52,598 bases of DNA from Sphingobium trunci (lineage in GTDB: Bacteria > Pseudomonadota > Alphaproteobacteria > Sphingomonadales > Sphingomonadaceae). Of the stretch, positions 9,935 to 18,075 are shown piece after piece. How positions within the stretch are numbered: position 1 is the first letter of the stretch; each line of letters starts with the position of its first letter. The notes under the pieces are model-generated. The model was given only the letters and a program-made list of their open reading frames with translations. It was not told the DNA's origin and searched no databases. The stretch covers positions 1 to 52,598 of the forward strand of contig NZ_JAKUJY010000027.1 in the NCBI RefSeq assembly GCF_022664535.1, read 5' to 3'. The position numbers were made by a program, and so were the translations under genes.

Positions 9935-9950
9935 GTTGCCGTGAGGCAAC
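9935..9950. terminator. short hairpin downstream of GST, possible terminator
   Basis: GTTGCC-GTGA-GGCAAC is a perfect 6-bp stem with a 4-nt loop. It lies just past the 3' end of the minus-strand GST and before the TonB receptor promoter region. On the minus strand it is followed by AGGGTGTTTG and only a weak T-poor tail, so factor-independent termination is doubtful. Confidence 0.25.
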
Positions 9951-9996
9951 GCTGTTGTTTGGACCGGCAAGCCGATCCGGAGAAGGTCGAGTGGCG

Positions 9997-10608
9997 TTAT
10001 GCCGAACGTTCCATCGCACGCTTGTAGGCGTCGCGACCCGTCGTGCGGGCGAGATAGTCTTGCTCGACGTCGCCCAGGGTGATGCCGCAGTTCCTCAGGC
10101 CCAGGTTGAGGGCAAAGGTCACCGAGATGTCGGCGGCGGTGAAGGCGTCGCCCGCGAGGTAGGGCGAAGAGGCAAGCCGTTGGCTGACCAGCTTCAGCCG
10201 CTTACGGACCGCCTGCAGACACCAGCCCGCCCCCCAATTCTCCCGATCGGACTCGGGTGCAAGGAAGCGGCTGACGACGACGGGCATCATCAGGGTGGCC
10301 AGACCGGCTTCGCCCAGGTGCAGAAACTGCTGGTAGGCGGCGAAGTTGGAATCGTGCGGCGCGGGCGCCAGCGGCGTCGGGCCATAGCGGGCTATCAGAT
10401 ACTCCATGATCGCGATCGATTCGACCATGACGACGTCGCCATCCTGGATCGCCGGAATATAGTCGGCGGGGTTGATCGCCAGGAACTCCGGATCCCGCTC
10501 GGCCGCCAGCATGTCCACCTGTCGAACATGGTAGGGAAGGCCCATCTCCTCCAGCACCCAGGCAACCCGGATCGATCGCGAGGTCTGTCCGCCCCATAGG
10601 GTAATCAT
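9997..10608 (-). CDS. glutathione S-transferase family protein
   Basis: A 203-residue GST with an N-terminal thioredoxin-like domain starting MITLWGGQTSRSIRV, the cis-Pro loop in PADYIPAIQDG, the ESIAIMEYL glutathione-binding motif, and an all-helical C-terminal domain with the N-capping segment FTAADISV. The ATG at 10608 was chosen over upstream in-frame starts because GGGAGGGG lies 8 nt before it and the domain begins at residue 1. Predicted cytoplasmic; it conjugates glutathione to, or isomerises, an electrophilic substrate that is not known. A related GST (13952-14563), also starting MITL, lies on the far side of the KynU/PrnB-like genes, which suggests both may serve that locus. Confidence 0.9.
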   Translation of the reverse strand: MITLWGGQTSRSIRVAWVLEEMGLPYHVRQVDMLAAERDPEFLAINPADYIPAIQDGDVVMVESIAIMEYLIARYGPTPLAPAPHDSNFAAYQQFLHLGEAGLATLMMPVVVSRFLAPESDRENWGAGWCLQAVRKRLKLVSQRLASSPYLAGDAFTAADISVTFALNLGLRNCGITLGDVEQDYLARTTGRDAYKRAMERSA

Positions 10609-10856
10609 GCGCTGGCCCCTCCCTGATGCAGTGAACCCTATAGCATTAGCGTCCAAGTACATGAGAAGCTTGACTTCTGCGATGTCCATTTTGGGAAAGT
10701 GGCTTGAACATCCTGGCAGCCTCCCCTCCATGTGGATCCGTTCCGGACGTTCATGCTGTTATCGGCTCGCCCCAAGCCGCACAGCGCGCCATCACGCTCA
10801 ACGGGATGTAGCTATGCAAGATGCCTCCCTTCATCCCTCGCCCGCCGCCTGCCTGA

Positions 10857-11375
10857 TTACCGCCGCCGTTTATGCCGGGTTGATGAGGTAGCGTGTTCCT
10901 GGGCCGCCGCGAAGCGCGCCGCCGCAGTGATCGATCCATCCCGCTTGATGGCCTTCATGCAGATGGTCGTGGAAAATCTCTTGACGCCGGGGAGCCGGCT
11001 GAGGTCGCGGCGCAGCAGGCTGTCGAGCCTCGAGACATCCGACGATATCACCTGCAGCAGATAATCGGCCTCGCCTGCCACCGCGTGGCAATCGACAACG
11101 GCCGGATGCGCCACTATCGCCTGTTCGAAGGCCTCATAATATTCGAAATCGACGGAAACCTGCAGGAAAGCACGTTGGCCAAGGCCGAGCGCCAAGGGAT
11201 CGACCGCCGTGCGATATCCCTCGATCACACCGGCATTTTCCATCGCCTGAACCCTGTTCCAGCAGGGCGTCTTGGACAGTCCGACACGTTCGGCGAGCTG
11301 GTTGAAGGGCTGCCGCGCGTCCCCCTCAATGGCTTCAAGGATCGCGATATCCCCGCTGTCGAGACCAGCGTACAT
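10857..11375 (-). CDS. Lrp/AsnC-family regulator, KynR-like by context
   Basis: A 172-residue Lrp/AsnC transcription factor. The N-terminal winged helix contains the typical ILEAIEGDARQPFNQLAERV and recognition helix LSKTPCWNRVQAMENAG. The C-terminal RAM domain contains VVDCHAVAGEADYLLQV, the ligand-sensing Gly/Asp segment of the family. The ATG at 11375 has GGGGA about 10 nt upstream; an in-frame ATG 57 nt earlier would add an unusual leader. It is divergent from a kynureninase-like gene. In Pseudomonas, KynR, of the same family, controls kynurenine-pathway genes from a comparable position; that parallel is inference. A 12-bp palindrome lies in the divergent region. Confidence 0.9.
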   Translation of the reverse strand: MYAGLDSGDIAILEAIEGDARQPFNQLAERVGLSKTPCWNRVQAMENAGVIEGYRTAVDPLALGLGQRAFLQVSVDFEYYEAFEQAIVAHPAVVDCHAVAGEADYLLQVISSDVSRLDSLLRRDLSRLPGVKRFSTTICMKAIKRDGSITAAARFAAAQEHATSSTRHKRRR

Positions 11376-11441
11376 GATGAAATCCCCGGAAAGAATATGG
11401 GACCAGTAATGGTCTAAATAAGAGGACATCATCCTAATTCT

Positions 11442-11453
11442 GGATTATAATCC
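11442..11453. promoter_or_regulatory. palindrome in the Lrp / KynU-like divergent promoter region
   Basis: A perfect 12-bp palindrome, GGATTATAATCC, embedded in an AT-rich stretch between the Lrp-type regulator and the kynureninase-like gene. AT-rich dyads with this kind of centre are typical Lrp/AsnC sites, so this is the best candidate for the regulator's binding site. Confidence 0.5.
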
Positions 11454-11523
11454 GGTCAATAAGGACCGACATTCCGCAGCAGCCAGGCTAGACTGGGCAT
11501 TCCATCCATCAAAGGCCCGCTGC

Positions 11524-12642
11524 ATGCTCCTTCCGATCGAGCACAAGTCCCGATTTCATGTGCCGCCTGGCGGTCCCTATCTGCTGGCGCACAGCGCGGG
11601 CTGTCTGCCCACCCAGGCCGCGGCGACGCTGGAACAGGAGTTGCTGGATCCCTGGCGACAGGCGGGGGGCAATGCATGGGGCAGCTGGCTGCGATCCATT
11701 GACGGATTCCGCGACCTGCTGTCCCAGTTGTTCGGAGGAAGGCCGAGCGAATGGACCCCTCAATCCAGCGTGTCGGGCGGGATTTTCCGCTACCTGTCCG
11801 GCCTTCCGGCGCATGAGGGCAAAAGCGTCATTCTTGCCTCGCAGGAGGCGTTCCCATCCGTTCTTTATGCCCTGCAAGGACTGGAGAGGATCGGCCTGCG
11901 GCTTGAACTTGTGGAGGGCGATCCGTCGCAGCTTGCATCGTGGAGCCGGGCCGGAGACGCGGATGTGGCGGCGGTCGTCCTGATGCATGTGCATTCGAAC
12001 AGCGGGCGCCTCAGTCCGATCGAAGCCATTACCGAAATCGCGCACGCCGCCGGGGCGGCTGTGGTCGTCGATATCGCCCAATCTGGGGGAGTCGTGCCGA
12101 TCGAGGTCGGCCGATGGAATGCGGATGCAGTGGCCGGGACGTCGTTGAAATGGCTCTGCGGCGGTCCGGGCGGCTGCTTCCTCTGGACCAATCCGAAGAC
12201 CGTGGGACATATCGAGCCGATGGAGCGCGGATGGTTTTCCCACGCCGATCCGTTCGAAATGGATCCGCGAAATTTCCGCTTCGCGCCCGACGCACGCCGC
12301 TTCTGGGGTGGCACGCCGGCAATCGCGCCTTACGTCACCGCAATCGCTGGAATGCGTACCATCCAATCGATCGGTATCGATGCGATCGCGCGCCATAACA
12401 ACGCCTTGAAGCTTCGGCTGCTGGATGCGGTCCCCGGTCTTGCCGCACGGGGGATCGAGAATGGCAGCCAGGGCGGTACGCTGTGCCTCGACCTGGGAAC
12501 GGGGAGCGAGGCCGCTCTGACGAAGGCCGGTGCGGCGTTGGACCGCCGGGGCAGCGTGTTGCGGCTGTCCCTGGCAGCCTGGAACGATGCGGACGATGTC
12601 GATCTGCTGGCCGACGCATTGCGCACCATCATCCCGGACTGA
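11524..12642 (+). CDS. kynureninase-like PLP-dependent enzyme (aminotransferase class V fold)
   Basis: A 372-residue fold-type I PLP enzyme. The Schiff-base lysine is Lys209 in GTSLKWLCGGPGG, the arrangement seen in kynureninases (S-x-K-x-L-x-G-G-P-G). The PLP-ring aspartate is Asp183 in VVVDIAQSGG. The small domain ends with SVLRLSLAAWNDADDVD, matching the R-x-S-x-x-x-Y/W-N region of KynU-type enzymes. Kynureninase cleaves the side chain of kynurenine to anthranilate and alanine. The true substrate here is uncertain because no tryptophan dioxygenase (TDO) or kynurenine formamidase gene is nearby. It lies 29 nt before a PrnB/IDO-superfamily gene, almost certainly in one operon, and is divergent from the Lrp-type regulator. 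Confidence 0.8.
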   Translation: MLLPIEHKSRFHVPPGGPYLLAHSAGCLPTQAAATLEQELLDPWRQAGGNAWGSWLRSIDGFRDLLSQLFGGRPSEWTPQSSVSGGIFRYLSGLPAHEGKSVILASQEAFPSVLYALQGLERIGLRLELVEGDPSQLASWSRAGDADVAAVVLMHVHSNSGRLSPIEAITEIAHAAGAAVVVDIAQSGGVVPIEVGRWNADAVAGTSLKWLCGGPGGCFLWTNPKTVGHIEPMERGWFSHADPFEMDPRNFRFAPDARRFWGGTPAIAPYVTAIAGMRTIQSIGIDAIARHNNALKLRLLDAVPGLAARGIENGSQGGTLCLDLGTGSEAALTKAGAALDRRGSVLRLSLAAWNDADDVDLLADALRTIIPD

Positions 12643-12671
12643 GCATTTCCCAGCAGGCAGGACATCTTTCC

Positions 12672-13916
12672 ATGACCCCCAATACGGCAGCGTTCGATCA
12701 CTGGATCCGAACATCCTTCGTCGAAATGAATACGGCGTTGGAGGAACTATATATCGCATCGGGCAACGGGCTCGAAGTGGACGGAGTGGGCGACTCCATC
12801 AAATATGCCATCCGCGACGAGGGCGCGGCCCTGATCCAGGCCTTGCTGGCCGAAGGCAAGACGAACGACGGTTCGGCCGAGGCCTTTGCGCTGCTGGGCA
12901 ATGTCGGCATGTATCTGGGATCGATGCGGCGTCACGAGTTGACCAACCCCGATCATGAAGACCGTTCGCCTTTCGAGGAAGCATCAGCCCTGGCGATCCA
13001 CATCGGCACGTCGATCGGCATGGCACCCCGCTTCGCCACCGCCCATCTGGCCACGCATAACCTGGCCGTCGACGGCGTGCGCAAGAGCTTTACGTCGCTG
13101 CCCGACGAATTTCTGTTCATTGACGAGAATACGCGGGCCATATTGAGCTTCCAAAGCGCCGCCGACGCTCTGGTGCGCATATCCGATCTGGGCGTGAGCA
13201 GCCCGGTGGCCGATATCCTCTTCGGGCAAGCAGCGGCGGCGCTCCGGATGGTCGCGGTCATCAATGCGCGGCTCTTCCTGAAACTCAACGTGGACCGCTT
13301 CTTCTGCAACGTCCGGCCCTATTACAAACCCTATCGCGTCGGGCGGACCATATGGCGGGGCGCCAATGCGGGTGATTTCGCCGGGATCAACGAGATCGAC
13401 CTCTTGCTCGGCCTGTGCCGGGCGAACGATCCCTATTATGCGCAACTGCTGATCGACAAGCTGCCTTTCATGATGCCGGGCGAACAACAGCGGCTGCGTG
13501 CCTGCATGAATAGGCGCAGCCTGCTCGATCAGCTGCTCGATGCCGCGGATCACCAAAGCGACGCACCCTGGTTCAGGGCCAATGCCGCCGCCCTTCTGGA
13601 GCTTTGCGATCTTTTCGCTGTCACGGCCCGGCAGCATCATGATCAACTGGTCAACAAGTTCATTCAACTGCCGGCCGGGGCGATCCAGCCCGGCAAGCTG
13701 ACCGGCATCACGGCGAGCGGACCGCCGCTGGAGGTGATGATCCGGTCGCTGGAAACGCTCCGCAACCTGCGGTGCGCCGTGGCATCAGGCGCGGCCGCAT
13801 CACGTCATGCCGATCTTGCCCGGTTGGCAGAAGCCTTGAGCACGGTGGACGACACCGGGATGACCACCCGGGAGATGAGCGGTCCGGGGAGCGGCCATGA
13901 CATCGGGGCGATCTGA
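12672..13916 (+). CDS. PrnB-like protein (IDO/TDO superfamily, heme-type fold)
   Basis: A 414-residue protein that I assign to the PrnB family (pyrrolnitrin rearrangement enzyme, structurally related to indoleamine 2,3-dioxygenase). Support comes from its length, all-helical composition and the conserved block NVRPYYKPYRVGRTIWRG in mid-protein. The helical segment ARQHHDQLVNKF holds His322 and His323, the best visible candidates for a proximal heme ligand; this is not proven. PrnB rearranges 7-chlorotryptophan; IDO and TDO open the indole ring. No halogenase or other prn genes are present, so pyrrolnitrin synthesis is unlikely. The start at 12672 has AGGA about 10 nt upstream. Together with the kynureninase-like neighbour it suggests oxidation of an indole or tryptophan derivative followed by side-chain cleavage. 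Confidence 0.65.
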   Translation: MTPNTAAFDHWIRTSFVEMNTALEELYIASGNGLEVDGVGDSIKYAIRDEGAALIQALLAEGKTNDGSAEAFALLGNVGMYLGSMRRHELTNPDHEDRSPFEEASALAIHIGTSIGMAPRFATAHLATHNLAVDGVRKSFTSLPDEFLFIDENTRAILSFQSAADALVRISDLGVSSPVADILFGQAAAALRMVAVINARLFLKLNVDRFFCNVRPYYKPYRVGRTIWRGANAGDFAGINEIDLLLGLCRANDPYYAQLLIDKLPFMMPGEQQRLRACMNRRSLLDQLLDAADHQSDAPWFRANAAALLELCDLFAVTARQHHDQLVNKFIQLPAGAIQPGKLTGITASGPPLEVMIRSLETLRNLRCAVASGAAASRHADLARLAEALSTVDDTGMTTREMSGPGSGHDIGAI

Positions 13917-13951
13917 GCCATGAAAACCCGGCTCGGATCGCCCATGCTCGT

Positions 13952-14563
13952 TCAGGCGGCCGCCTGCAGTCCGGACTGATCGTCCAGCGCCGCGCCCCGA
14001 ATGGCGGCCGGGCGGCTCCGGCAACGCTCGACATAGGAATCGATGGCATCATCCGCCGGGAAGGCGCGACGGCCAAAGGCAAGCGCGCTGCCGATCAACA
14101 GGTCGGCCCCCGTGAACTGACTGCCCATCACATAGGGGCCATGTGCCAGTGCCGCCCGCAGCCTGGCGACCACGGCGTCATGACCACGCTGTTTCTGAGG
14201 CGAAGCGGACAGTTCGCCCGACAGGCCCGCGAACAGCGCGGGTTCCAGTTCGGTGGCATACCAGGCAACCCAGGTCAGATAATCGCCCCGGCGGGGGTCG
14301 CCGGGCGCGGGCGCCAGCCCCGCCTGCGGGAAGGTATCGAGCAAATGGAGGACGATCGCGACCGATTCCGCCAGCAGTACCCCGTCATGCAAGATCGCGG
14401 GCACCCGTTTGTCCGGATGCGGATTGGCGGCGTCGCCCTGGCCCTCGCCGGTCATCGGACGGAAAATGGAGACGGGACGGATTTCATAGGGAAGGCTCAA
14501 TTCCTCGAGCAGCCAAATGATGCGGGACGAACGCGATTGCGGCGCATGGAACAGGGTGATCAT
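13952..14563 (-). CDS. glutathione S-transferase family protein
   Basis: A 203-residue GST. The N-terminal domain starts MITLFHAPQSRSSRIIWLLEE. The cis-Pro lies in DKRVPAILHDG, the glutathione-contacting motif is AESVAIVLHLL, and the C-terminal helical domain contains FTGADLLI. It converges on the PrnB-like gene with 35 nt between the stops. It is divergent from a WYL-domain regulator at 14668, and a perfect 26-bp inverted-repeat site lies in the shared promoter region, so control by that regulator is likely. It resembles the GST at 9997-10608 in length and layout. Substrate unknown. Confidence 0.9.
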   Translation of the reverse strand: MITLFHAPQSRSSRIIWLLEELSLPYEIRPVSIFRPMTGEGQGDAANPHPDKRVPAILHDGVLLAESVAIVLHLLDTFPQAGLAPAPGDPRRGDYLTWVAWYATELEPALFAGLSGELSASPQKQRGHDAVVARLRAALAHGPYVMGSQFTGADLLIGSALAFGRRAFPADDAIDSYVERCRSRPAAIRGAALDDQSGLQAAA

Positions 14564-14632
14564 TTTTCATCTCCTCGGTGGACGTTCACCCTCGCGACGG
14601 ATGTCACGGAGCGATTTCCCTTGTAGGACAGT

Positions 14633-14658
14633 CCTGCTGACAGCATCCTGTCAGCAGG
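14633..14658. promoter_or_regulatory. perfect inverted repeat between GST and WYL regulator, candidate operator
   Basis: Arms CCTGCTGACAG and CTGTCAGCAGG are perfect 11-bp complements separated by 4 nt. The repeat ends 9 nt before the WYL-regulator start and lies 70 nt from the divergent GST start. Its position overlaps the ribosome-binding region of the regulator, which fits autoregulation. Confidence 0.6.
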
Positions 14659-14667
14659 AGACGGGCT

Positions 14668-15372
14668 ATGCGTCGAGCCGACAGGCTGTTTCAGATCATC
14701 CAGATATTGCGGCGCTCTTCCGGCCCGGTGACGGCGGCCGACATCGCCGGGGAACTGGAGGTGTCGCCGCGTACAGTCTATCGCGACATCGCCGACCTGA
14801 TCGCGCAGCGCGTCCCGGTACAGGGCGAGGCGGGTTTCGGTTACATTCTGGACGACGCTTTCGACATGCCGCCGCTGATGCTGACCCCGGACGAAATCGA
14901 GGCTGCCGTGCTGGGTGCGCAATGGGTCGCGGGTCGCGGAGATCCGGCGCTGGCGAATGCCGCCCGCGACCTGATCGCCAAGATCACGAGCGTCGTGCCC
15001 GCGCGGCTCCGGCCGATCATTGCCAATCCCGCCATCGGAACAAGGCCGATCAAGGCGCCGGCACCCGATCGCATAGATCTGGCGCATACTCGCGAGTGGA
15101 TCAGGGAGGGTCGCAAGATAAGGATCGACTATCTCGATGAACATGGGGAACGGACTGTCCGGACAGTCTGGCCGGTCATCCTGGGTTTCATCGACGATAA
15201 GCGAATGCTCGCCGCCTGGTGCGAGCTGCGCCGGGACTTCCGGCACTTTCGCACCGACCGTATTGCCGCCGCCGTCTTTCTCGATGAACATTATGACGCC
15301 CGCCCCGCTACACTACGCCAAGGCTGGAAGCGCGACATGGAGAAAAGACGCAAGGCTTTCGACCGGAGTTGA
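14668..15372 (+). CDS. YafY/YobV-type HTH and WYL-domain transcriptional regulator
   Basis: A 234-residue regulator. The N-terminal HTH_11-like winged helix (about 1-60) has the typical MRRADRLFQIIQILRR start and the recognition helix TAADIAGELEVSPRTVYRDI. The C-terminal WYL domain begins about residue 138 with IREGRKIRIDYLDEHGERT and contains the characteristic arginine-rich FRHFRTDRI. WYL domains sense ligands such as nucleic acids or small molecules. It is divergent from a GST, and a perfect inverted repeat separates the two. It is likely a local repressor or activator of the GST; this is inferred from position. Confidence 0.9.
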   Translation: MRRADRLFQIIQILRRSSGPVTAADIAGELEVSPRTVYRDIADLIAQRVPVQGEAGFGYILDDAFDMPPLMLTPDEIEAAVLGAQWVAGRGDPALANAARDLIAKITSVVPARLRPIIANPAIGTRPIKAPAPDRIDLAHTREWIREGRKIRIDYLDEHGERTVRTVWPVILGFIDDKRMLAAWCELRRDFRHFRTDRIAAAVFLDEHYDARPATLRQGWKRDMEKRRKAFDRS

Positions 15373-15491
15373 TCCAGCAACCCGGCAGGACATTAAATGC
15401 GCACCTTTTCTTGCCGCCGATGGCCTGCCGGGCGCTCTCCGATAACGACCTTCGTCCGTCAGGCCGCTCCGTTCGCCGGTGCAGGAAGGCT

Positions 15492-16442
15492 TTATGGAGC
15501 GGATTGCACGCCAGTGCTTCGTTCCATCCCCGCGAAGGGATGTCCCGTCATATCTTCCGAAATTTCCCACAACCGTGCGGCCACCCGCTCGTCGCGGGCC
15601 TGCGGCGGGATGAGCGAAGGGGCCGGGTAGCCGCGCGTTTCGCCCCACGCGTGGGGGCCGTAATAGCCGCCCCCCTTCGCTTCAGGTGCAGTTGCCGCGA
15701 ACAATGTGGGAAGGGCACCTTGCGCGGCGGGTTGGAAAAGAAACCACAGCAGCGACCGGGTCATGCCGATGACGCTGCGCCGGCCCGGCGCATTGAAGAG
15801 CAGCTCGGTGCGCGAAATGCCAGGATGCGCCGCGATGCTTGCCACGCCCCAGCCGCTCGCCACGCTCAGTCGTTCCAGCTCAAAGGCGAACATCAGGCAG
15901 GCAAGCTTGGACTGGCAGTAGACCGGCATCGGATCATACCTGCCCTTTGCATGGATATCATCAAAGTGGATCTGGCCTTGCCGTGCAGCAATGCTCGAGA
16001 GCGTGACGACCCTTGCCTCCTCGCCGTTCATCAGCAGCGGCAACAACCGGCCGGTAAGCGCATGATGACCCAGATAGTTGGTGCCGAGTTGCAGCTCGAA
16101 TCCGTCCGTGGTCGCCTGCCACGTCGGCGGGCGCATGATTCCGGCATTGTTGACCAGGATATCGAGGCTGTTTCGCTGGTCCGCAAGCCGCGCGGCGAAA
16201 TCGGCGACGGACGCAAGGCTGGCGAGATCGAGCCGTTCGAACTTGATCTTCGCCGTCGGTGACGCCGCGATAATCCTGTCGACCGCTTCGGCGCCGCTGG
16301 CGGGGTTGCGGCCGGCGACAATCACTTCGGCGCCGGCGCGTGCGAGCGCAAGCGCCGTCTCGAAGCCCAGCCCGCCCGTGCCGGTGACGACGGCACGGCG
16401 TCCTTGCTGCGTTGGAATATCGTCGGAAGTCCAGCGGGTCAT
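15492..16442 (-). CDS. SDR-family oxidoreductase (retinol-dehydrogenase-like)
   Basis: A 316-residue short-chain dehydrogenase. The cofactor motif is TGTGGLGFETA, the structural motif NNAGIM, the catalytic Ser lies in TLSSIAARQ, and the catalytic pair in YCQSK. The extended length and the C-terminal YYGPHAWGETRGYP segment match the RDH/WWOX-like group common in proteobacteria. ATG at 16442 is preceded by AGAGG; an upstream in-frame start lacks a ribosome site. It lies downstream of an AraC regulator on the same strand, a frequent pairing, so the AraC protein is a likely controller. Substrate unknown. Confidence 0.9.
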   Translation of the reverse strand: MTRWTSDDIPTQQGRRAVVTGTGGLGFETALALARAGAEVIVAGRNPASGAEAVDRIIAASPTAKIKFERLDLASLASVADFAARLADQRNSLDILVNNAGIMRPPTWQATTDGFELQLGTNYLGHHALTGRLLPLLMNGEEARVVTLSSIAARQGQIHFDDIHAKGRYDPMPVYCQSKLACLMFAFELERLSVASGWGVASIAAHPGISRTELLFNAPGRRSVIGMTRSLLWFLFQPAAQGALPTLFAATAPEAKGGGYYGPHAWGETRGYPAPSLIPPQARDERVAARLWEISEDMTGHPFAGMERSTGVQSAP

Positions 16443-16608
16443 GCGACGTGCCTCTTCATCAAAGTGGTTGTTCGAGGAGGAGATAGATTGCACGGGCCAT
16501 CGCCGCATGCCCGAACCCGGGAAAAACCTGCCTTATGCTCCGAATAAGGACGACACCTGAACAAGCGGATGGACGGTGACGGCTCGCGCACCATGCTTGA
16601 AGGACGTC

Positions 16609-17628
16609 CTAAACGATGCCGACCTCGGTCAGCAGGGCTCTACGCTCCTGGGCATCCCGCTTGGGCGCGATGCCAAAGGCCCGGCTATATTCGCGACTGA
16701 ACTGCGAAGCGCTTTCGTAGCCCACCCGATAGGCAGCCTCGGTCACATTTGCGGCATCGGCGATCATCAACCGCCGAGCCTCGAGCAGCCGTAGCTGTTT
16801 TTGGAACTGGATCGGCGTCATCAGGGTAAGTGCCTTGAAATGCTGATGGAAGGACGAGGGGCTCATTCTCGCGATCTCCGCCAATTGCTCGATTCGCAAT
16901 GTCTTCGCGAAGTTTTCCCGCATGAGCCGGATGGCCCGGGCGATCCGCTCGAGATGGGTCTCGGGCATCACCAGCTTGCAAATTTCTCCGCCATGCGGGC
17001 CGGTGAGCAGCCAATAGCCGATCTCCCGCATGAGGGACGGAAAGAGAATGGGGATGGCTTCTGGGGTCTGCACCATGCGGAAGAGGCGGATCAGACAGTC
17101 GGCAAGATGATCGTTGATCCTGGTGACGAACAGGCTCGGCCCTTCATGGCTTCCGGGCGTCGGCGCGACGAGGAGTTGCTCCCGGACGCTGCGCAGCAGA
17201 TCGATGTCCAGTTCGATGACCATGCCGAGAAATGGCTCTTTGGGGTTCGCACCGACAATGCGTCCCGTTGCCGGAATCTCCATGTTGACGATCAGGCATT
17301 CCATCGCGCCATATTCGAGCGACTGGCCGCCGAATTCGATCTGCTTGAGACCTTCCAACACGATGCACAGCGATGGCTTGTAAATCTGCGGATTGGCCGA
17401 AACATGGCGCATCGAGCGGATCATATCGACGCCGCTCATCGGCAGGGGGAACAGGCCCTCGCCGCCACCAAGCGCATCGACATGGGCGAGCGCGCTGTCC
17501 AGCAGCGCGGCCGGTACAGAGTTTTCCGGCGTCGGAGGCGGCAATGGCTGAACACGCATGGGTGCGGCTGGCCCCTCATCATTTGTAGGAAAAGGCAAAA
17601 TTCTTGCGGTTTCGGGCATTCTGCTCAT
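16609..17628 (-). CDS. AraC-family transcriptional regulator
   Basis: A 339-residue regulator with an N-terminal AraC_N/cupin-like ligand domain (about 45-210, containing YKPSLCIVLEGLKQIEFGG) and a C-terminal double helix-turn-helix. The first HTH is RIEQLAEIARMSPSSFHQHF. The second contains NVTEAAYRVGYESASQFSREY and the family signature ending FGIAPKRD. The start is preceded by AAGGAG. It is followed 166 nt later by an SDR gene on the same strand, its probable target. The inducer is not predictable. Confidence 0.92.
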   Translation of the reverse strand: MSRMPETARILPFPTNDEGPAAPMRVQPLPPPTPENSVPAALLDSALAHVDALGGGEGLFPLPMSGVDMIRSMRHVSANPQIYKPSLCIVLEGLKQIEFGGQSLEYGAMECLIVNMEIPATGRIVGANPKEPFLGMVIELDIDLLRSVREQLLVAPTPGSHEGPSLFVTRINDHLADCLIRLFRMVQTPEAIPILFPSLMREIGYWLLTGPHGGEICKLVMPETHLERIARAIRLMRENFAKTLRIEQLAEIARMSPSSFHQHFKALTLMTPIQFQKQLRLLEARRLMIADAANVTEAAYRVGYESASQFSREYSRAFGIAPKRDAQERRALLTEVGIV

Positions 17629-17730
17629 CGCACACTCCTTCTAGCTTGATGGCGCCAACCAGCCAGGGAGCCCGCACAACATGCCAGTCTTCACCAGGCA
17701 TGCAATAGACAAATTCATGAGGCTGCAGAA

Positions 17731-17925
17731 TCATGTCTTGTCATACACCTCCCCATCTTCAATGACGTGGCGCAAAACTTGATCTGCTGCTCTATTGTTT
17801 CTGGTCAGCATATTTTGCCAAATCCAACCGAATTCTTTTCCCTTATCCTCGCAGAGCCAACCCGGATAGATCTCGGGCTCAGCGATACGTAGGGTCAGGA
17901 CCCAGATCGGCCTGATAACGGGCAC
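17731..17925 (-). CDS. small unrecognised ORF in an AT-richer patch
   Basis: A 64-residue frame with plausible coding character (GWLCEDKGKEFGWIWQNML, VLRHVIEDGEVYD). I do not recognise the family. Its stop overlaps an ATG at 17734 (ATGA) of a further 51-codon frame that reads EFVYCMPGEDWHVVRAPW and runs into the start of the AraC gene. Both are visibly richer in A and T than everything around them, and could be a broken or recently acquired gene. No convincing ribosome site is visible. Confidence 0.35.
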   Translation of the reverse strand: MPVIRPIWVLTLRIAEPEIYPGWLCEDKGKEFGWIWQNMLTRNNRAADQVLRHVIEDGEVYDKT

Positions 17926-18040
17926 GGCTTTTACCGGCTGCCAGACGCGCTGTCGCCGCCGTCGTTGAAGGGACGCTCTCGAAGAGCATTTGGGCTTCCG
18001 GAGGTGGATCCGTCCGCCAGCGGGCGATGCAAATTTTCCT

Positions 18041-18069
18041 CTTGAAACCCGTTTTTTCCCTTCCTAACT
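18041..18069 (+). promoter_or_regulatory. candidate RpoH (heat-shock sigma) promoter of hsp20
   Basis: CTTGAAA at 18041-18047 and CCTAACT at 18063-18069 are separated by 15 nt. This is close to the alphaproteobacterial RpoH pattern (CTTGAAA, then about C-Y-T-A-T-N-T), with one mismatch in the -10. It lies about 100 nt before the hsp20 start, leaving room for the thermometer leader. Confidence 0.45.
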
Positions 18070-18075
18070 TTTTCG

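Noticed and set aside
10664..10678. Small inverted repeat AGAAG-N5-CTTCT upstream of the GST
   Set aside because: Only 5-bp arms; expected by chance and not supported by a second copy.
12672..13916. Pyrrolnitrin biosynthesis cluster
   Set aside because: Only a PrnB-like gene is present; no tryptophan halogenase (PrnA/PrnC) or aminopyrrolnitrin oxygenase (PrnD) nearby.
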